Shown piece by piece: positions 34,500 to 48,025 of a stretch of 64,000 nucleotides of DNA. A model generated the notes under the pieces. That model saw only the letters and a list, made by a program, of their open reading frames with translations, was not told the DNA's origin and did no database searches. Origin of the DNA: Wurfbainia villosa (taxonomy: Eukaryota; Streptophyta; Magnoliopsida; Zingiberales; Zingiberaceae); contig CM046000.1 in the NCBI GenBank assembly GCA_025175895.1, forward strand, positions 36,120,720-36,184,719, given 5' to 3'. Position numbers and translations under genes: made by a program. The stretch's first letter is position 1; each line of letters opens with the position of its first letter.

Positions 34500-36003
34500 T
34501 GGCCCATCTCGAGGGTTTAGCACCGTTCGACCTCCGTTTTACAATGGAGATGACTTCCGTTATTGGAAGGGTCGGATGGAATGCTTTCTTAAAACTCAAA
34601 TCGAGATGTGGATCATAATCCAAACGGGATTCACACTTCTGACTAACGAAGTGGGTGAATCTTTGGATTATGACCAATGGACCATTGCGACAAAAAGACA
34701 AGTCGATGCCGACGCCAAGGCAACTCAGATCCTCCAATGCAGCTTGTCCAAGGAGGAGCTTAATCGCATCGGCCCCTTCATCAGCGCAAAGGACCTTTGG
34801 AAAAAGTTAGTGGAGCTACACGAAGGAACTGATGAAGCCAAGGTATGTAAGTGTGATCTTTTGTTTAATAAATTATATAATCTAAAAATGTAGGAACATG
34901 AAATGGTGACTCAACTTCACGCTCGTGTTCAAGACATAGTCAACGCGATAGGGCAAAAGGTCGAAAACCGCGACCTTATAAGGTATGTTCTTAACTCTTT
35001 TCCGAGGACTACCTTGTGGGCATCCATGGTCGATGAGTATAAGGTCTCCAAGGATCTGTCGAAACTTAGGTTAGATGAGTTATTTTTCAATTTCAAACTT
35101 CATGAGCAGTCTAACTCGGAACCCGAGAAGGGTATAGCACTTTTTGTAGGTTTGAGGAAGAAAACCACAAGCAAGCCACCCCCGAAGGAAGAAGAGGATG
35201 AGTCTAATTCGGAGGTTGACCCGGAAATGGAGGCCGAACTAGTCAACCTAGTTCGAAGGATAATCAAGGGTCAAAAGCAAACCGTCACTCGACCCAATGA
35301 AGGTAAGCCTAAAAGTTCTAACATTAGGTGTTACGAATGCAACAGGTTTGGACATATCAAGTCTGAATGCCCAAAACTCAAGAGCAAAGCACCAAAACAC
35401 AAAAAGATACTCAATGCTACATGGGAAGAAGCATCCGAGGAAGAATATGATGATCGTGTCCTCATGGCTAAACCGGTGGAATCGGAGATGGAGTCAGAAT
35501 CGGAACACGAGTCAAAAACCAAAGACGAGTCGGACTGCAAAGCGCTATTCAAGACAAGCCACGGATACGCATCCGGTTTAAAAGATACACTCAAGGTAAG
35601 TCAATCACTTATTAGTATGCTTTATAGTGCAATTAAGTTCTTAACTAGAAAATTAGCTAAGTCTGAGTCCAAGGTCGAGACCCTAGTTGAGGAAGTTAAA
35701 CTCCTCAAACACGAGGTCTCCCTAACCTCTTCGACTAGTCGAGTTCGAGAGGAGGACTCAACTCGGGTTGAAAAGCTCGAAGTTGAGAACTCACTCTTGA
35801 AGAGTCAAGTCGAAGATCTTAGGAACACGTTGGAAAGGTTTACTTTGGGATCCAAAGGACTTGACCTCCTACTTGGATCGCAAAGGGTCGTGTACAAAAA
35901 GGTCGGACTAGGGTTTAGTTCAAATACAACCAACAAGTTGTATATGTCAATTGTAAGTCGACATAAAAAATGTGTCCAAGCATGGGTCCTAAGACAGCCT
36001 TGA
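34500..36003 (+). pseudogene. E Gag, disrupted
   Basis: Plant copia gag with UBN2-type organisation. Conserved sequence starts near 34500 (STVRPPFYNGDDFRYWKGRM); the original start codon is unclear because the local ATG is in another frame. An LHEGTDEAK central helix follows, then an in-frame TAG at 34891-34893 and resumption at once (TQLHARVQDIVNAIGQ). A CCHC knuckle CYECNRFGHIKSEC lies near 35330, followed by an acidic serine/glutamate-rich part, a predicted coiled coil (~35590-35850) and the FTLGSKGLDLLLGSQRVVY linker near 35840. The frame ends at 36003, with decayed linker sequence after it. Confidence 0.85.
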
Positions 36004-36699
36004 TTTCAAACTTAGGATCGAACCAGTACTGGGTTCCCAAGGACCAAATCTACTATGTGTAGAGACCGAACCGATTCAACGGTCCAGGGGGAGCCAGTAC
36101 AAAACTTGTTTGTATTTTAACTTAGAAATTGCATGCTTAGGTTCTTTATTTAGTTTGATTTTTTTTTTAGAATGGCTAGATAGGACTATAACTCGTCAAT
36201 ACTTGATAACATAGTACCAGGACGCGGCGAGATGATAGTAGGCTAGGAAAGCGGAGTCTTGTGTATTCAGGCTAGATAAGGCATATCTAGTTCGGTGCAC
36301 TTGACCGAGCGGAACTAGCTGAAGCTACCTCGCTGTATCCTAGACTAGTTAGACCAGGAAGTGGTCTTAGGTAAGTCAAGTTTCTATTTTCTTGAAAATG
36401 GCTTTATCTAAGGAAGTGGTCGTTGTTCCGATCAAAAAAGGCCTCTATACCTCACCACGACCTGGAAGCCATGATCTTGAAAAAGTGACTTGATAAGCCT
36501 AAGGTCAAATCCGAATCTAACACAAGGTTGACAAGTGTTCAATTCATTAAATTTAAATCAAGTAAAATTGGGAGTCATCTCACAAGAACATATAGGGTTA
36601 ACATGTTTGATCATGTAGACATGGGTGAGATGATTTAGGTTAATAAACTTCAACCAATCTTTAAATCCAATATCCGATCCAACTACCTTGCGTGTAGGA
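36004..36699 (+). other. Gag-protease spacer of E
   Basis: Stops in all frames. It has the position and character of the long gag-pro spacer of Sireviruses, with no domain visible. Confidence 0.5.
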
Positions 36700-38939
36700 T
36701 CAATGGATGTTGGATAGTGGTTGCTCCTGACACATGACCGGGGATCAACTCAAGTTTTCGAAGCTTCGATTCAAATGACAAGGATCGGTAGCCTTCGAAA
36801 ACAACGGCAAGCTCAAAATCATCGAATCAGGTGATATTGAGCTCAACCCTAACTTTATTATTCAAAATGTTTTATTGTTAGAAAATTTTCAATATAATTT
36901 ACTTAGTGTAAGTCAATTGTGTGATAATAACTATAAGGTCATATTTCTAGAAAATGAATGCATAATTAATACAAATGAAACTTCTAAAATAATCCTTAAG
37001 GGAACTAGAAATAACAATATTTACACTATTAATTTAACTAACTCCTCAACCAAGTGTCTTATGACACGGCAAGAGGGATCATGGTTGTGGCACCGACGAC
37101 TCGGTCACTCACACCTAAGACTCATCCACAAGATGAGTCGGAGTGACTTAGTCAGAGGTTTGCCTAACCTCAATAACTTGGATAATAAAATATGTAATAC
37201 TAGTCAATAAGGTAAACAATCTAGGACTCAACATCAACTAACTAATTAAGAAAGAACCAAAAGTGTTCTTGAGCTCCTACACATGGATCTATTTGATTCA
37301 CACGGAGCTAAGTCACTTAGTGGAAGTAAATTCTGTTTAGTCATAATTGATGACTACTCTAGATTTACTTGGGTTAGGTTCATCAAACACAAAAGTGACA
37401 CCCTAGATCAATTGATCAACCTATTTAAACTAATAGAAAATCAATAAAACATTAAAATCAAAAGACTTAGGACTGATCACGGTGGTGAATTCGAGAACCA
37501 CAGGTTTACAAAATTCTGTAACCTAAATGGATACCCCCATGAGTTCTCTTGCCCTAGAACCCCACAACAAAATGGCCTAGTAGAACGTAAGAATACAACC
37601 CTACAAAAAGCCGCTAGGATAATGTTAAACGAGTATAACCTACCCGATAGGTTTTGGGCGGAAGCCGTGAGTACGACATGTTATGTCCAAAATAGGATCC
37701 TTGTGCTAAAGAGGCACCTTAAGACCTCATACGAGATTTATCATGATAAAATACCTAACATCAAGTACTTTAGGGTATTTGGGTATAAGGTACATATCCT
37801 AAACACTAAGGATTACCTAGGAAAATTTACATCTAAAACCTCGACCGGAATCTTTCTAGGATACTCGACTACAAGTAGAACTTATAGAGTATATAACCAT
37901 GACACCCTTAGAGTCGAGGAGACTATCAATGTAGTATTTGATGAAGGACACGAACCTACAAAACCCCCGGCAACCCCAATTAGCGAGCCGATTCATACCA
38001 GACTTAACTCCGATCCTGAGATCAAGTTTAGTATTAATCCTAACCTAAGTCAACCAAGTCAGTCTATCGACCAAGTGGTAGACTCTAACAAAACTAGGAC
38101 TCAAACGAGTCATCCTATTGATCAAGTGGTAGATGACCCCAACCTAAACCAAACTAGGACTCAAATGAATCATCCTATTGACCAAGTGATAGGTGATCCA
38201 AGTCTAGGAGTTCGAACTAGAGCCTCATACAGAAACCTTAGTCATATCTCCTTGATTTCCAAAATTGAACCCAAAACTATTGACCAAACTCTTCTTGATC
38301 CCGATTGGATTATTGCAATGAAAAAAGAGCTAGCTCAATTCACTAGGAACGAAGTATGGGAATTAGTACCACCACCTAAAGATAAAACAATCGTTGGAAC
38401 AAGGTGGGTGTTTAGAAATAAACTTGATGATAAAGGTGAAGTAGTTAGAAATAAAGCTAGACTAGTCGCTAAAGGGTTTAGTCAAGTCGAAGGTTTAGAT
38501 TACGATGAGACCTATGCTCCAGTAGCTAGGTTAGAGTCCATTCGAATGTTATTAGCATATGCTGCACATCGAGGATTTAAGTTATTTCAAATGGATGTAA
38601 AGTCAGTATTCTTGAATGGATACATTAAAGAAGAGGTTTATGTTAGTCAACCCCCCGGTTTCGAAAGTCTAGATAAACCTGACCATGTTCTAAGGTTAAA
38701 GAAAGCTCTCTATAGACTTAAACAAGCTCCTTGAGCTTGGTACAAGAGGCTTTCGGTTTATCTTAAGTCCAAAGGATTTAACCAAGGTGTAATTGACCCA
38801 ACACTTTTCGTAAAAACCGTCGGTAAAGACATATTCATAGCCCAAATCTACGTAGATGATATTATTTTCAGAACCACCAACTCGATCCTACTGAATGAAT
38901 TCATTTCACTTATGGAAAGTGAATTTGAAATGAATTTAG
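36700..38939 (+). pseudogene. E protease-integrase-reverse transcriptase, first part
   Basis: Protease with active-site MLDSGCS near 36708, then the NLLSVSQLCD segment. The pre-integrase finger is WHRRLGHS near 37090. Integrase shows LHMDLF near 37280, IDDYSRFTW near 37350, RTDHGGEFE near 37470 and PQQNGLVERKN near 37565. The C-terminal integrase region has tandem SHPIDQVV repeats at 38050-38200. The RT starts near 38300, with ARLVAKGFSQVEGLDYDETY and QMDVKSVFLNG, and YVDD near 38850. Stops lie within the protease (after SGCS), near 37208, 37446 and 38732 (TGA). Element F interrupts the RT at 38940; the rest is at 48021-48879. Confidence 0.9.
38935..38939. repeat. Target-site duplication of F, left copy (TTTAG)
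   Basis: TTTAG also follows F at 48021-48025. Confidence 0.93.
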
Positions 38940-40767
38940 TGTTGGGTTTTTCCGAGCCGCAAAAACCGCTTTTTGCGTTGCGAAAACCTCGGAAGCCCCC
39001 GGCCACGGATCCGTGCGAAGAAGTATTAAAACAAAAACATGTATGTGCTTGTATAAAAACCCTAGATCTGCCTTAGATCTAAGAGATAAGATCATTACCC
39101 TCGATGCGATGCCCTTCGCAAATCCCGCTCGTCCAAAAGTCCGCCGGAACTCGAGAGTGTCAAGTGCACACTCCTCTATGGTATCCACACAAGCAATAGG
39201 TGGAAGAAAAACACACTTGAGTGTGCTAGCACTCCTAGGGTGTCTCGGCAAGATGAGGAAGGAGAGGGGGAGAGCTTGAGAGGAAAAGTTCCAAGGTTGA
39301 AGATGAAGTCAATTAGCCACCAAAAATCAATACTCCATCTAATGGAGTGGCCGGCCACTTCATGGAGGGGGGTTACATGCATGCATGTAACTCCCATGAC
39401 CCTTGATCTCCCTCATGATGTGGCATCAATTGACAAAGTCAATGATGATGTGGAGCATCATCATTGGCCGCCCATGCCAAGTCATCACCATGACATGGCA
39501 TTTGGTCAAGTCAAACTTGACCTTTCATCTTCCCTCTCAAGTCAAGTCAAACTTGACCTCTAATCTCCCATGGTTGATCAAATCTAACCACTTGACTCAA
39601 GTCAATTTAATTTAATGAATCTTTATTCATTAATTTAAATTGATTTGATGAATCAAATCTCAATTAGACTCATTCAACACTTGAATCAACTTGAGTCTAA
39701 CTCAATTAGTCTAATTTGGATTACTCTTAATCCAATATGGTTCATCCCATGAACCTAATCCTCATGGTTCATCATATGAACCTAATCTCCATCTAATTGC
39801 TCTTATGTGTGTGACCCTATAGGTTCTTGTAACGTTGGCAATGTCCCTAAACCGATTTAGGAACATAAGCAATGAGCGGTATCTAGCAACACATCATTGC
39901 TACCCAAGTTACAAGAATGTTGAGCTCCAACATCACCTTTGTGACTACTAATTGTGACTCTCACAATATGTGACAATGTCCCTCTATCCTTGACATCTAT
40001 ATTGACCAATCGAGGCATAGACCGTGTCATCCTCGGTACAATCTAAATCTTGAACTCCAAGTAGACTCACTCTAATCAAATGAGCTCAATATCTCATATT
40101 GACTCATTTGGGCATGGCCATGCACTTAGTGGTCTCACTCTATCAAGAATATCGATGTCACCCCCGTCATATAGGAGGGATAGATCCCATCTACATCACT
40201 CACATCCCTCCGCATAATTCGTTACATACCCAGTAATCGCCTTTATAGTCCACCCATTTACGGGTGACGTTTGACGAAGCCAAAGTATGCAACTCCTTAT
40301 GTAGGGAACCATGGTGACTTCAGGTCTAAGGACTAATAGTCATACTAATAGCCACATGAGAAAGTATATGACACTCATATAGCGATCCATGATACTTTCT
40401 CATGGCGGGTCATTCGGTATACATTCTCGATGCATACCCATGTGTCGACTTGATATCTCATATCCATGACTTGTGAGATCAAGTCATCTTGTTGACCTAC
40501 ATGCTAGTCTCTACGCATTAACATTGTCCCTGAATGTTAATACTCGACTAGGAATGATTAAGAGTAGTGTTCTCTATATCATCTCATTATCGATTCAAAC
40601 AATCGATTGATATAGATAAGAACCTACTACTCAAGGACATTATTATATTTAGTTATTTGGCACCAATACAAGTAAATATAATAACCATGCCTTTATAAAT
40701 AGGAATATGATACAATAAAGTCCATACAACAATCATCATATGATTGGCTCTAGGGCTTTCACTAACA
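38940..40767 (-). repeat. F 3' LTR
   Basis: Plus-strand ends TGTTGGGTTT and TTCACTAACA. Matches 46196-48020. Confidence 0.93.
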
Positions 40768-40780
40768 ATCTCCCACTAGC
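40768..40780 (-). promoter_or_regulatory. Polypurine tract of F
   Basis: GCTAGTGGGAGAT on the minus strand, adjoining the 3' LTR. Confidence 0.8.
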
Positions 40781-40787
40781 ACTAGTG

Positions 40788-43700
40788 TCAATCACCGTAG
40801 TATCTAATACCCAATGACCTAGTGTGACCATCATGCTTTTTATGTGCCAAAGCCTTGGTCAAGGGATCTGCGATGTTAGCCTCTGTGGGTACTCTGCAAA
40901 TCTTCACATCTCCTCGATCGACAATCTCACGAATGAGATGGAAGCACCGATATATTCGGCCTCGCTGTAGAATCAATAATGTGTCCTCGCTTGGAACTCT
41001 TCCACCAGCTCACGTGCTACCTATTCAAGCAAAACACGAACCCCGATCGCGATCTATAATCATCCCGGCCGCTTTGAAGCCGCATCGCTGTAACCCTTTA
41101 CAGCTAGCTCCTCATCGCCTCCAAATATCAAGAAATATTTTTAGTCCTTCTCAAGTACTTAAGAATATTCTTGACTGCTATCCAGTGACGCTCACCTGGA
41201 TCTGACTGGTATCTACTCGTCATGCTCAAAGCATATGAGACATCAGGACGAGTACACAGCATGGCGTACATGATAGATCCTATAGCAGATGCGTAAGTGA
41301 TCTTATCCATGCGGTCTCTCTCCTCTCTAGAAGAGGGACTTTGAGTCTTCGAAAGACTCACACCATGTGACATCGGCAGAAGTCCTTTCTTGGAATTCTG
41401 CATGGCAAACCGAAGTAATACCGTGTCAATGTATGTATTCTGACTTAGGCCAAGCAATCTCTTAGATCTATCTCTATAGATCTTGATGCCTAGAATACAG
41501 GCTGCTTCACCTAAGTCCTTCATTGAGAAGCACGTCCCCAGCCAAGTCTTCACAGACTGTAGCGAAGGGATGTCATTCCCAATGAGTAGTATGTCATCCA
41601 CATACAGTACAAGGAACACAACTGTGTTCCCATTAACCCTCTTGTAGACACAGGGTTCATCATCATTCTTGATGAAACCAAACTGTTTGATCGCATCATC
41701 GAATCGATGATTCCAGCTCCGAGAAGCTTGCTTTAGCCCATAAATGGACCTTTGCAGCTTGCATACCTTCCCAGTATGCTGTGGATCTACAAAACCCTCA
41801 GGTTGTGTCATGTACACATCCTCGAGTAAGTTTCCATTCAGAAACGCGTTTTTGACATCCATCTGCCAGATATCATAATCGTGGTATGCTGCAATAGCAA
41901 GCAAGATCCGAATGGACTTAAACATCGCCACTGGAGAAAAGGTTTCATCATAGTCAATACCATGAATTTGCTTGAAACCTTTAGCCACCAATCGGCCCTT
42001 ATAGGTATGAGTAAGTCCATCCATGTCGCCTTTCTCCTAAAGACCCACTTACACCCAATGGGTTTGACTTCGTGGATCAACCAAAGTCCATACTTGGTTA
42101 GTGTACATGGATTCCATCTCTGATCTCATGGCCTCTAGCCATTTCTCGAACTGGCTCATCACGCCTTCCCGATAGGAGGTAGGCTCATTCTCAATGAGCA
42201 TAACGTCATCATGGTCGACAAGAGAAATGAGTATCTCTCAGCCGACGACGCACCCTATCGACTGAAGAGGTAGGTCTATTGAATGTGGTTGTTCCACAAC
42301 TCTTGTGCAACAACCTCATCACCCACAACACTTTGTGGTTCCTGCTCAACCTCCATCAAGGCCTCAAGTATGGTCCTTATCTTGAATTTCTTCAAGATCG
42401 AAGGTATTCCCACTAGTTTTTCTAGAAACAAAATCCCTTTCTAGAAAAACCCAGCCTTGCCACAAACACTTTGTGCCGACCGAATGTAGAAGTAATATCC
42501 TTCAGATCCTTGGGATATCCAACAAAATAGCACCTATCGGATTTGGGTCCCAGTTTGTCTGAGACTTGACGTCGAACGTAAGCCTCACAACCCCAAATCC
42601 TCATAAAAGACATCTTGGGATTTTTCCCTATCCATATCGTATATGGTGTCTTTACCACAGCCTTGGATGGTACACGGTTAAGGGTAAAGGCTGCTGTGTC
42701 CAGAGCATATCCCCAAAAGGATATAGGAAGATCTGTGTGACTCATCATAGATCGTACCATATCCAATAGGGTACGATTCCTCCTTTCGGATACACCATTC
42801 CACTGTGGTGTTCCAGGAGGAGTGAGTTGGGATAGAATCCCACACTCAGCTAGATAGTCACGAAACTCATGGCTAAGGTATTCACCACCTCGATCTGATC
42901 GAAGTATCTTAATACTCTTGCCAAGCTGGTTTTGTACTTCATTCTTGAATTCTTTGAACTTTTCAAAGGATTCAGATTTATGTGTCATAAGATACACATA
43001 ACCATATCTACTGAAGTCATCAGTAAATGTAATGAAGTACCTGTAACCACCTCTAGCAGCAACATTGAAAGGACCACATACATCACTATGTATAAGTCCC
43101 AACAAATCTGTTGCTCTTTCGCTATGTCCACTAAAGGGAGTCTTGGTCATCTTGCCTAAAAGGCAAGACTCGCATGTCTCATATGATTCAAAATCAAATG
43201 AGTCTAGCAGCCCATCCTTATGGAGCTGAGATAAGCGACTCTCATTTATGTGACCTAAGCGACAATGCCAGAGATAGGTTTGGTTCAACTCATTTGATTT
43301 GAACCTCTTGGTACTTATGTTATAGATAGGGCTCTCTAAGTCTAGAAAGTAGAGTCCGTTCATTAGAGGTGCACTACAATAGAACATATCATTTAAATAA
43401 ACTGAACAACATTTGTTCTTTATTATAAATGAAAACCCTTTCTTGTCCAAACAAGAAGCTGAAATGATGTTCTTAGTTAAGGCAGTACATAACAACATTC
43501 TTCTAATTCTAGTACAAGCCCGGAGGGCGAGATAGATCATAAGTTCCTACAGCGACAGCAGCAACCCTTGATCCATTGCCTACTCGTAGGTCCACCTCGC
43601 CCTTTGTCAATGCCTTGCTATTTCTCAGCCCCTGCACATTGGTACAAATGTGAGATGCACATCCGGTATCTAATACCCATGATGAAGAAATAGATAGATT

Positions 43701-44535
43701 GACTTCTATAACATTTATACCAAGTAGAAGTCTCACTTCTCTTCTTCTTAAGATCTTCGGTATGCCTTGCGATTCACGCTTCCAGTTGTCCTCGCTTCCT
43801 TGCAAGGGAAGCAAGCCCCTTCCTTTGCTACCCTCCTTTGGGTTTAAGTTCTTTGCCTTTGCCCTTGGCTTGGGACTTTCCCTTACCTTTAGGCTTGCCC
43901 TTGCCTTTCTTTTTGCACCATCAAAATGGTGTCGATTTACCCTTCTTAAGGTTAAGCTCTGCGATTCTCAACATGCCGAGCATTTCAGTAATGGCTTATC
44001 AATTTCATTCATGTTATAATTCATGACAAATTGATCAAGGCTCTTGGCAAAGATTGCAAGATTAGGTCGTGGCGGCTCTTGGCCAAGTGGGAATCCCACC
44101 TTTGTAGGTTTTCTACGTACCCAATCATCTTGAGTACATATGTACCTACGGAGTCCCGCCTTGCATTTTGGACCCAAATAATGCCTTAGAGACTTCATAT
44201 CTCTCATGCCTAGCTTGTCCTTGATATAGGCGAAGATGTCCAACCATATCATAAGCATTCATGAACTCGTGTTGCTTCAAGCTCGTAGTTCATGGTCGCG
44301 AGCATTAGACATGACACATCTAATGCATCATCTTGATGCTTCTTGTAAGCATCTTTGTCACCGGTGAGGCATTGGCAGGAGGTGCCTCCGGAATGGGCTG
44401 CTCCAGGACGTACAACTTCCTTTCTTGGGTGAGAACAATTCTCAGGTTCCTGTACCAGTCCAGGAAATTTGCTCCATTGAGCTTGTCCTTCTCAAGGACA
44501 GATCGCAGAGAGAGAGTGTTCGTGTTTGTGGACAT
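40788..44535 (-). pseudogene. F Gag-Pol, disrupted
   Basis: Minus strand. Gag starts at ATG 44535 (MSTNTNTLSLRSVLEKDKLN) and breaks frame several times down to ~43860; the zinc-knuckle region is degenerate. Protease is at 43814-43509 (WVLDTGCASHICT). The pre-integrase finger and integrase form one long ORF, 43540-42422 (HCRLGHIN, CESCLLGK, SDRGGEY, NGVSERRN). The RT core is open at 42024-41128 with intact YVDD near 41600. RNase H is broken: the region after the ADSTTEAE-like site is deleted and reading resumes at FHLIREIVDRGDV, followed by ADPLTKALA (40976-40788). Losing the RNase H centre would prevent autonomous reverse transcription. Confidence 0.9.
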
Positions 44536-46181
44536 AGTAATCTACAACATACAATGCAGAGGATTAATATCATATTCCTTTTATCATTTAATTAGGCCTT
44601 TAATAAAATGATGCTCCCACTAAATTATAGGAATTTTGTAGAATCGAGTTATGGATGTGGTCAAACCACTTTTACTAGATTCATACAAACTAGCTATAAT
44701 TCTTGTAGGACAAGATCCACATCATACTAAGCCTTGAGTTAGCTTTGGCTAAATCGCCCAAGACTTAGTACGATCGGTGGGTAACACATTACCGATTACA
44801 TCTCTATGCAACTCTTGTTTATAGGATTAAGACCCACATTTACAAAAGACCTTGAGTTAGCTTTGGCTAAATCGCCCAAGATTTAGTGTAAATGCGATCT
44901 TAACCTATCTTTCCAACGATTGGAATATGCCTATAGTTCTACTCGATCCAATTGAGTTAACTAGTTCTGCTCAATCTAATTGAGCTTACTCTAACCCGAG
45001 TCGTGATAGGCGGGACCAAGATTGTCCCTCCGCACCCTACCAAGATAATATGCGTTGCTCTGCTTTGGCATTCAACAACAACAAATGATCGAGGTAGTGA
45101 TGGGTATCAAGGCTCGGTAGGCATTTTCGAGTTGATTCGATTATGATCTAATCTAATCGTAATGTGTATCTTATACGCATTTAGGCCTTTATTATCCTAT
45201 ATTATCATGCATCATATACATACATTAATTATTCTAGCATGCATCATATACATACAAGAAAATTAACCTAGCATGCATCATATACATACAAACATTTTTT
45301 CTACTAGCATGCATCACATACATACAAGCAAAATCAATTAAATATACATATATATATATCAACATATATATATATATATCATTAAATGTGATATAGTCAT
45401 GGCCCTACTACAATCTTCTCAAGCCAATGAGAAGATCGGACGGTCAACCTAAGGCTAGCGGCTTCTCCAAGCGCTTCCTTTGACCGCCATGTGTCGTCGT
45501 CACCCTTCTCGTAAGCTCGTCTTCAAGTGGACTTTCCACCGCTCCATTTTTGTACATTACAAATATGAAACTCGAGTTACATTCGAGTCTAAAACTATTT
45601 ACAACTAGAATATTAAAAGAATAGGTGCGACGCGCAGGTCGCAAACACTTTACAACACGCACAACCACAAAACGGCACGCAGGCCGTATTATGAATTACA
45701 ACACACATAATCCAATCCAATTGGGTTATTGGGCCATGAAAATCACAGAATTATACATAATTCTAAATTATGTATTTTTTACAGAAATTTCTATAATTTT
45801 TCCTAATTTATTTCGAATTTATGAGTCAACTCTCTGTAATGGTCCCGCTAAGCGGTTTCCAGGCGCGATCGCGGGACATGGCCCCTTTCGGGGATAGGGG
45901 CAGCGCCCCTACTCGCAAAATAAACTTCGCGAGTGTCCCTACAATGATCTTACAGCGACTTAAGTCGCTGTCCCAAAAACCTAAAGCGAGAACTCACCGA
46001 TTCGGAGAGTTTTTCTCGACGGTTGAAGCCTACGAGTGTCCCAACACTCGTTGCTTCGACTCTACGAGAAAAATACCCAAAAATTCTATAAAATAAGAAA
46101 ATTTACAGAAACATATAAATCTGTAATTTTTATATCTAATATAAAAACAACAAAAACGAAACACATACATGCTTCGCACGT
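44536..46181 (-). other. Untranslated leader of F
   Basis: 1.6 kb without coding features. It has a duplicated word CCTTGAGTTAGCTTTGGCT (about 44732 and 44851), four spaced copies of AGCATGCATCATATACATAC (about 45201-45330) and (TA)n tracts at about 45345-45382. Confidence 0.75.
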
Positions 46182-46194
46182 GGCTCTGATACCA
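46182..46194 (-). promoter_or_regulatory. Primer-binding site of F
   Basis: TGGTATCAGAGCC on the minus strand, one base from the LTR. Confidence 0.9.
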
Positions 46195-46195
46195 C

Positions 46196-48020
46196 TGTTG
46201 GGTTTTTCCGAGCCGCAAAAACCGCTTTTTGCGTTGCGGAAACCTCGGAAGCCCCCGGCCACGGATCCGTGCGAAGAAGTATTAAAACAAAAACATGTAT
46301 GTGCTTGTATAAAAACCCTAGATCTACCTTAGATCTAAGAGATAAGATCATTACCCTCGATGCGATGCCCTTCGCAAATCCCGCTCGTCCAAAAGTCCGC
46401 CGGAACTCGAGAGTGTCAAGTGCACACTCCTCTATGGTATCCACACAAGCAATAGGTGGAAGAAAAACACACTTGAGTGTGCTAGCACTCCTAGGGTGTC
46501 TCGGCAAGATGAGGAAGGAGAGGGGAGAGCTTGAGAGGAAAAGTTCCAAGGTTGAAGATGAAGTCAATTAGCCACCAAAAATCAATACTCCATCTAATGG
46601 AGTGGCCGGCCACTTCATGGAGGGGGGTTACATGCATGCATGTAACTCCCATGACCCTTGATCTCCCTCATGATGTGGCATCAATTGACAAAGTCAATGA
46701 TGATGTGGAGCATCATCATTGGCCGCCCATGCCAAGTCATCACCATGACATGGCATTTGGTCAAGTCAAACTTGACCTTTCATCTTCCCTCTCAAGTCAA
46801 GTCAAACTTGACCTCTAATCTCCCATGGTTGATCAAATCTAACCACTTGACTCAAGTCAATTTAATTTAATGAATCTTTATTCATTAATTTAAATTGATT
46901 TGATGAATCAAATCTCAATTAGACTCATTCAACACTTGAATCAACTTGAGTCTAACTCAATTAGTCTAATTTGGATTACTCTTAATCCAATTTGGTTCAT
47001 CCCATGAACCTAATCCTCATGGTTCATCATATGAACCTAATCTCCATCTAATTGCTCTTATGTGTGTGACTATAGGTTCTTGTAACGCTGGCAATGTCCC
47101 TAAACCGATTTAGGAACATAAGCAATGAGCGTATCTAGCAACACATCATTGCTACCCAAGTTACAAGAATGTTGAGCTCCAACATCACCTTTGTGACTAC
47201 TAATTGTGACTCTCACAATATGTGACAATGTCCCTCTATCCTTGACATCTAGATTGACCAATCGAGGCATAGACCGTGTCATCCTCGGTACAATCTAAAT
47301 CTTGAACTCCAAGTAGACTCACTCTAATCAAATGAGCTCAATATCTCATATTGACTCATTTGGGCATGGCCATGCACTTCGTGGTCTCACTCTATCAAGA
47401 ATATCGATGTCACCCCCGTCATATAGGAGGGATAGATCCCATCTACATCACTCACATCCCTCCGCATAATTCGTTACATACCCAGTAATCGCCATTATAG
47501 TCCACCCATTTACGGGTGACGTTTGACGAAGCCAAAGTATGCAACTCCTTATGTAGGGAACCATGGTGACTTCAGGTCTAAGGACTAATAGTCATACTAA
47601 TAGCCACATGAGAAATTATATGACACTCATATAACGATCCATGATACTTTCTCATGGCGGGTCATTCAGTATACATTCTCCAATGCATACCCATGTGTCA
47701 ACTTGATATCTCATATCCATGACTTGTGAGATCAAGTCATCTTGTTGACCTACATGCTAGTCTCTACGCATTAACATTGTCCCTGAATGTTAATACTCGA
47801 CTAGGAATGATTAAGAGTAGTGTTCTCTATATCATCTCATTATCGATTCAACCAATCGATTGATATAGATAAGAACCTACTACTCAAGGATATTATTATA
47901 TTTAGTTATTTGGCACCAATACAAGTAAATATAATAACCATGCCTTTATAAATAGGAATATGATACAACAAAGTCCATACAACAATCATCACATGATTGG
48001 CTCTAGGGCTTTCACTAACA
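46196..48020 (-). repeat. F 5' LTR
   Basis: 1825 bases, partner of 38940-40767. Confidence 0.93.
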
Positions 48021-48025
48021 TTTAG
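48021..48025. repeat. Target-site duplication of F, right copy (TTTAG)
   Basis: Identical to 38935-38939. Confidence 0.93.

Larger units (their letters stand above)
38940..48020 (-). mobile_element. F: young Ty1/copia element, minus strand, coding-defective
   Basis: 9081 bases, with LTRs of 1828 and 1825 bases that differ by roughly one base per hundred in the stretches I aligned, and a perfect TTTAG duplication. Primer site and polypurine tract are intact. Gag-pol has frame breaks and an RNase H deletion. It is the most recent datable insertion in the window, and it sits in the RT gene of E. Confidence 0.93.
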
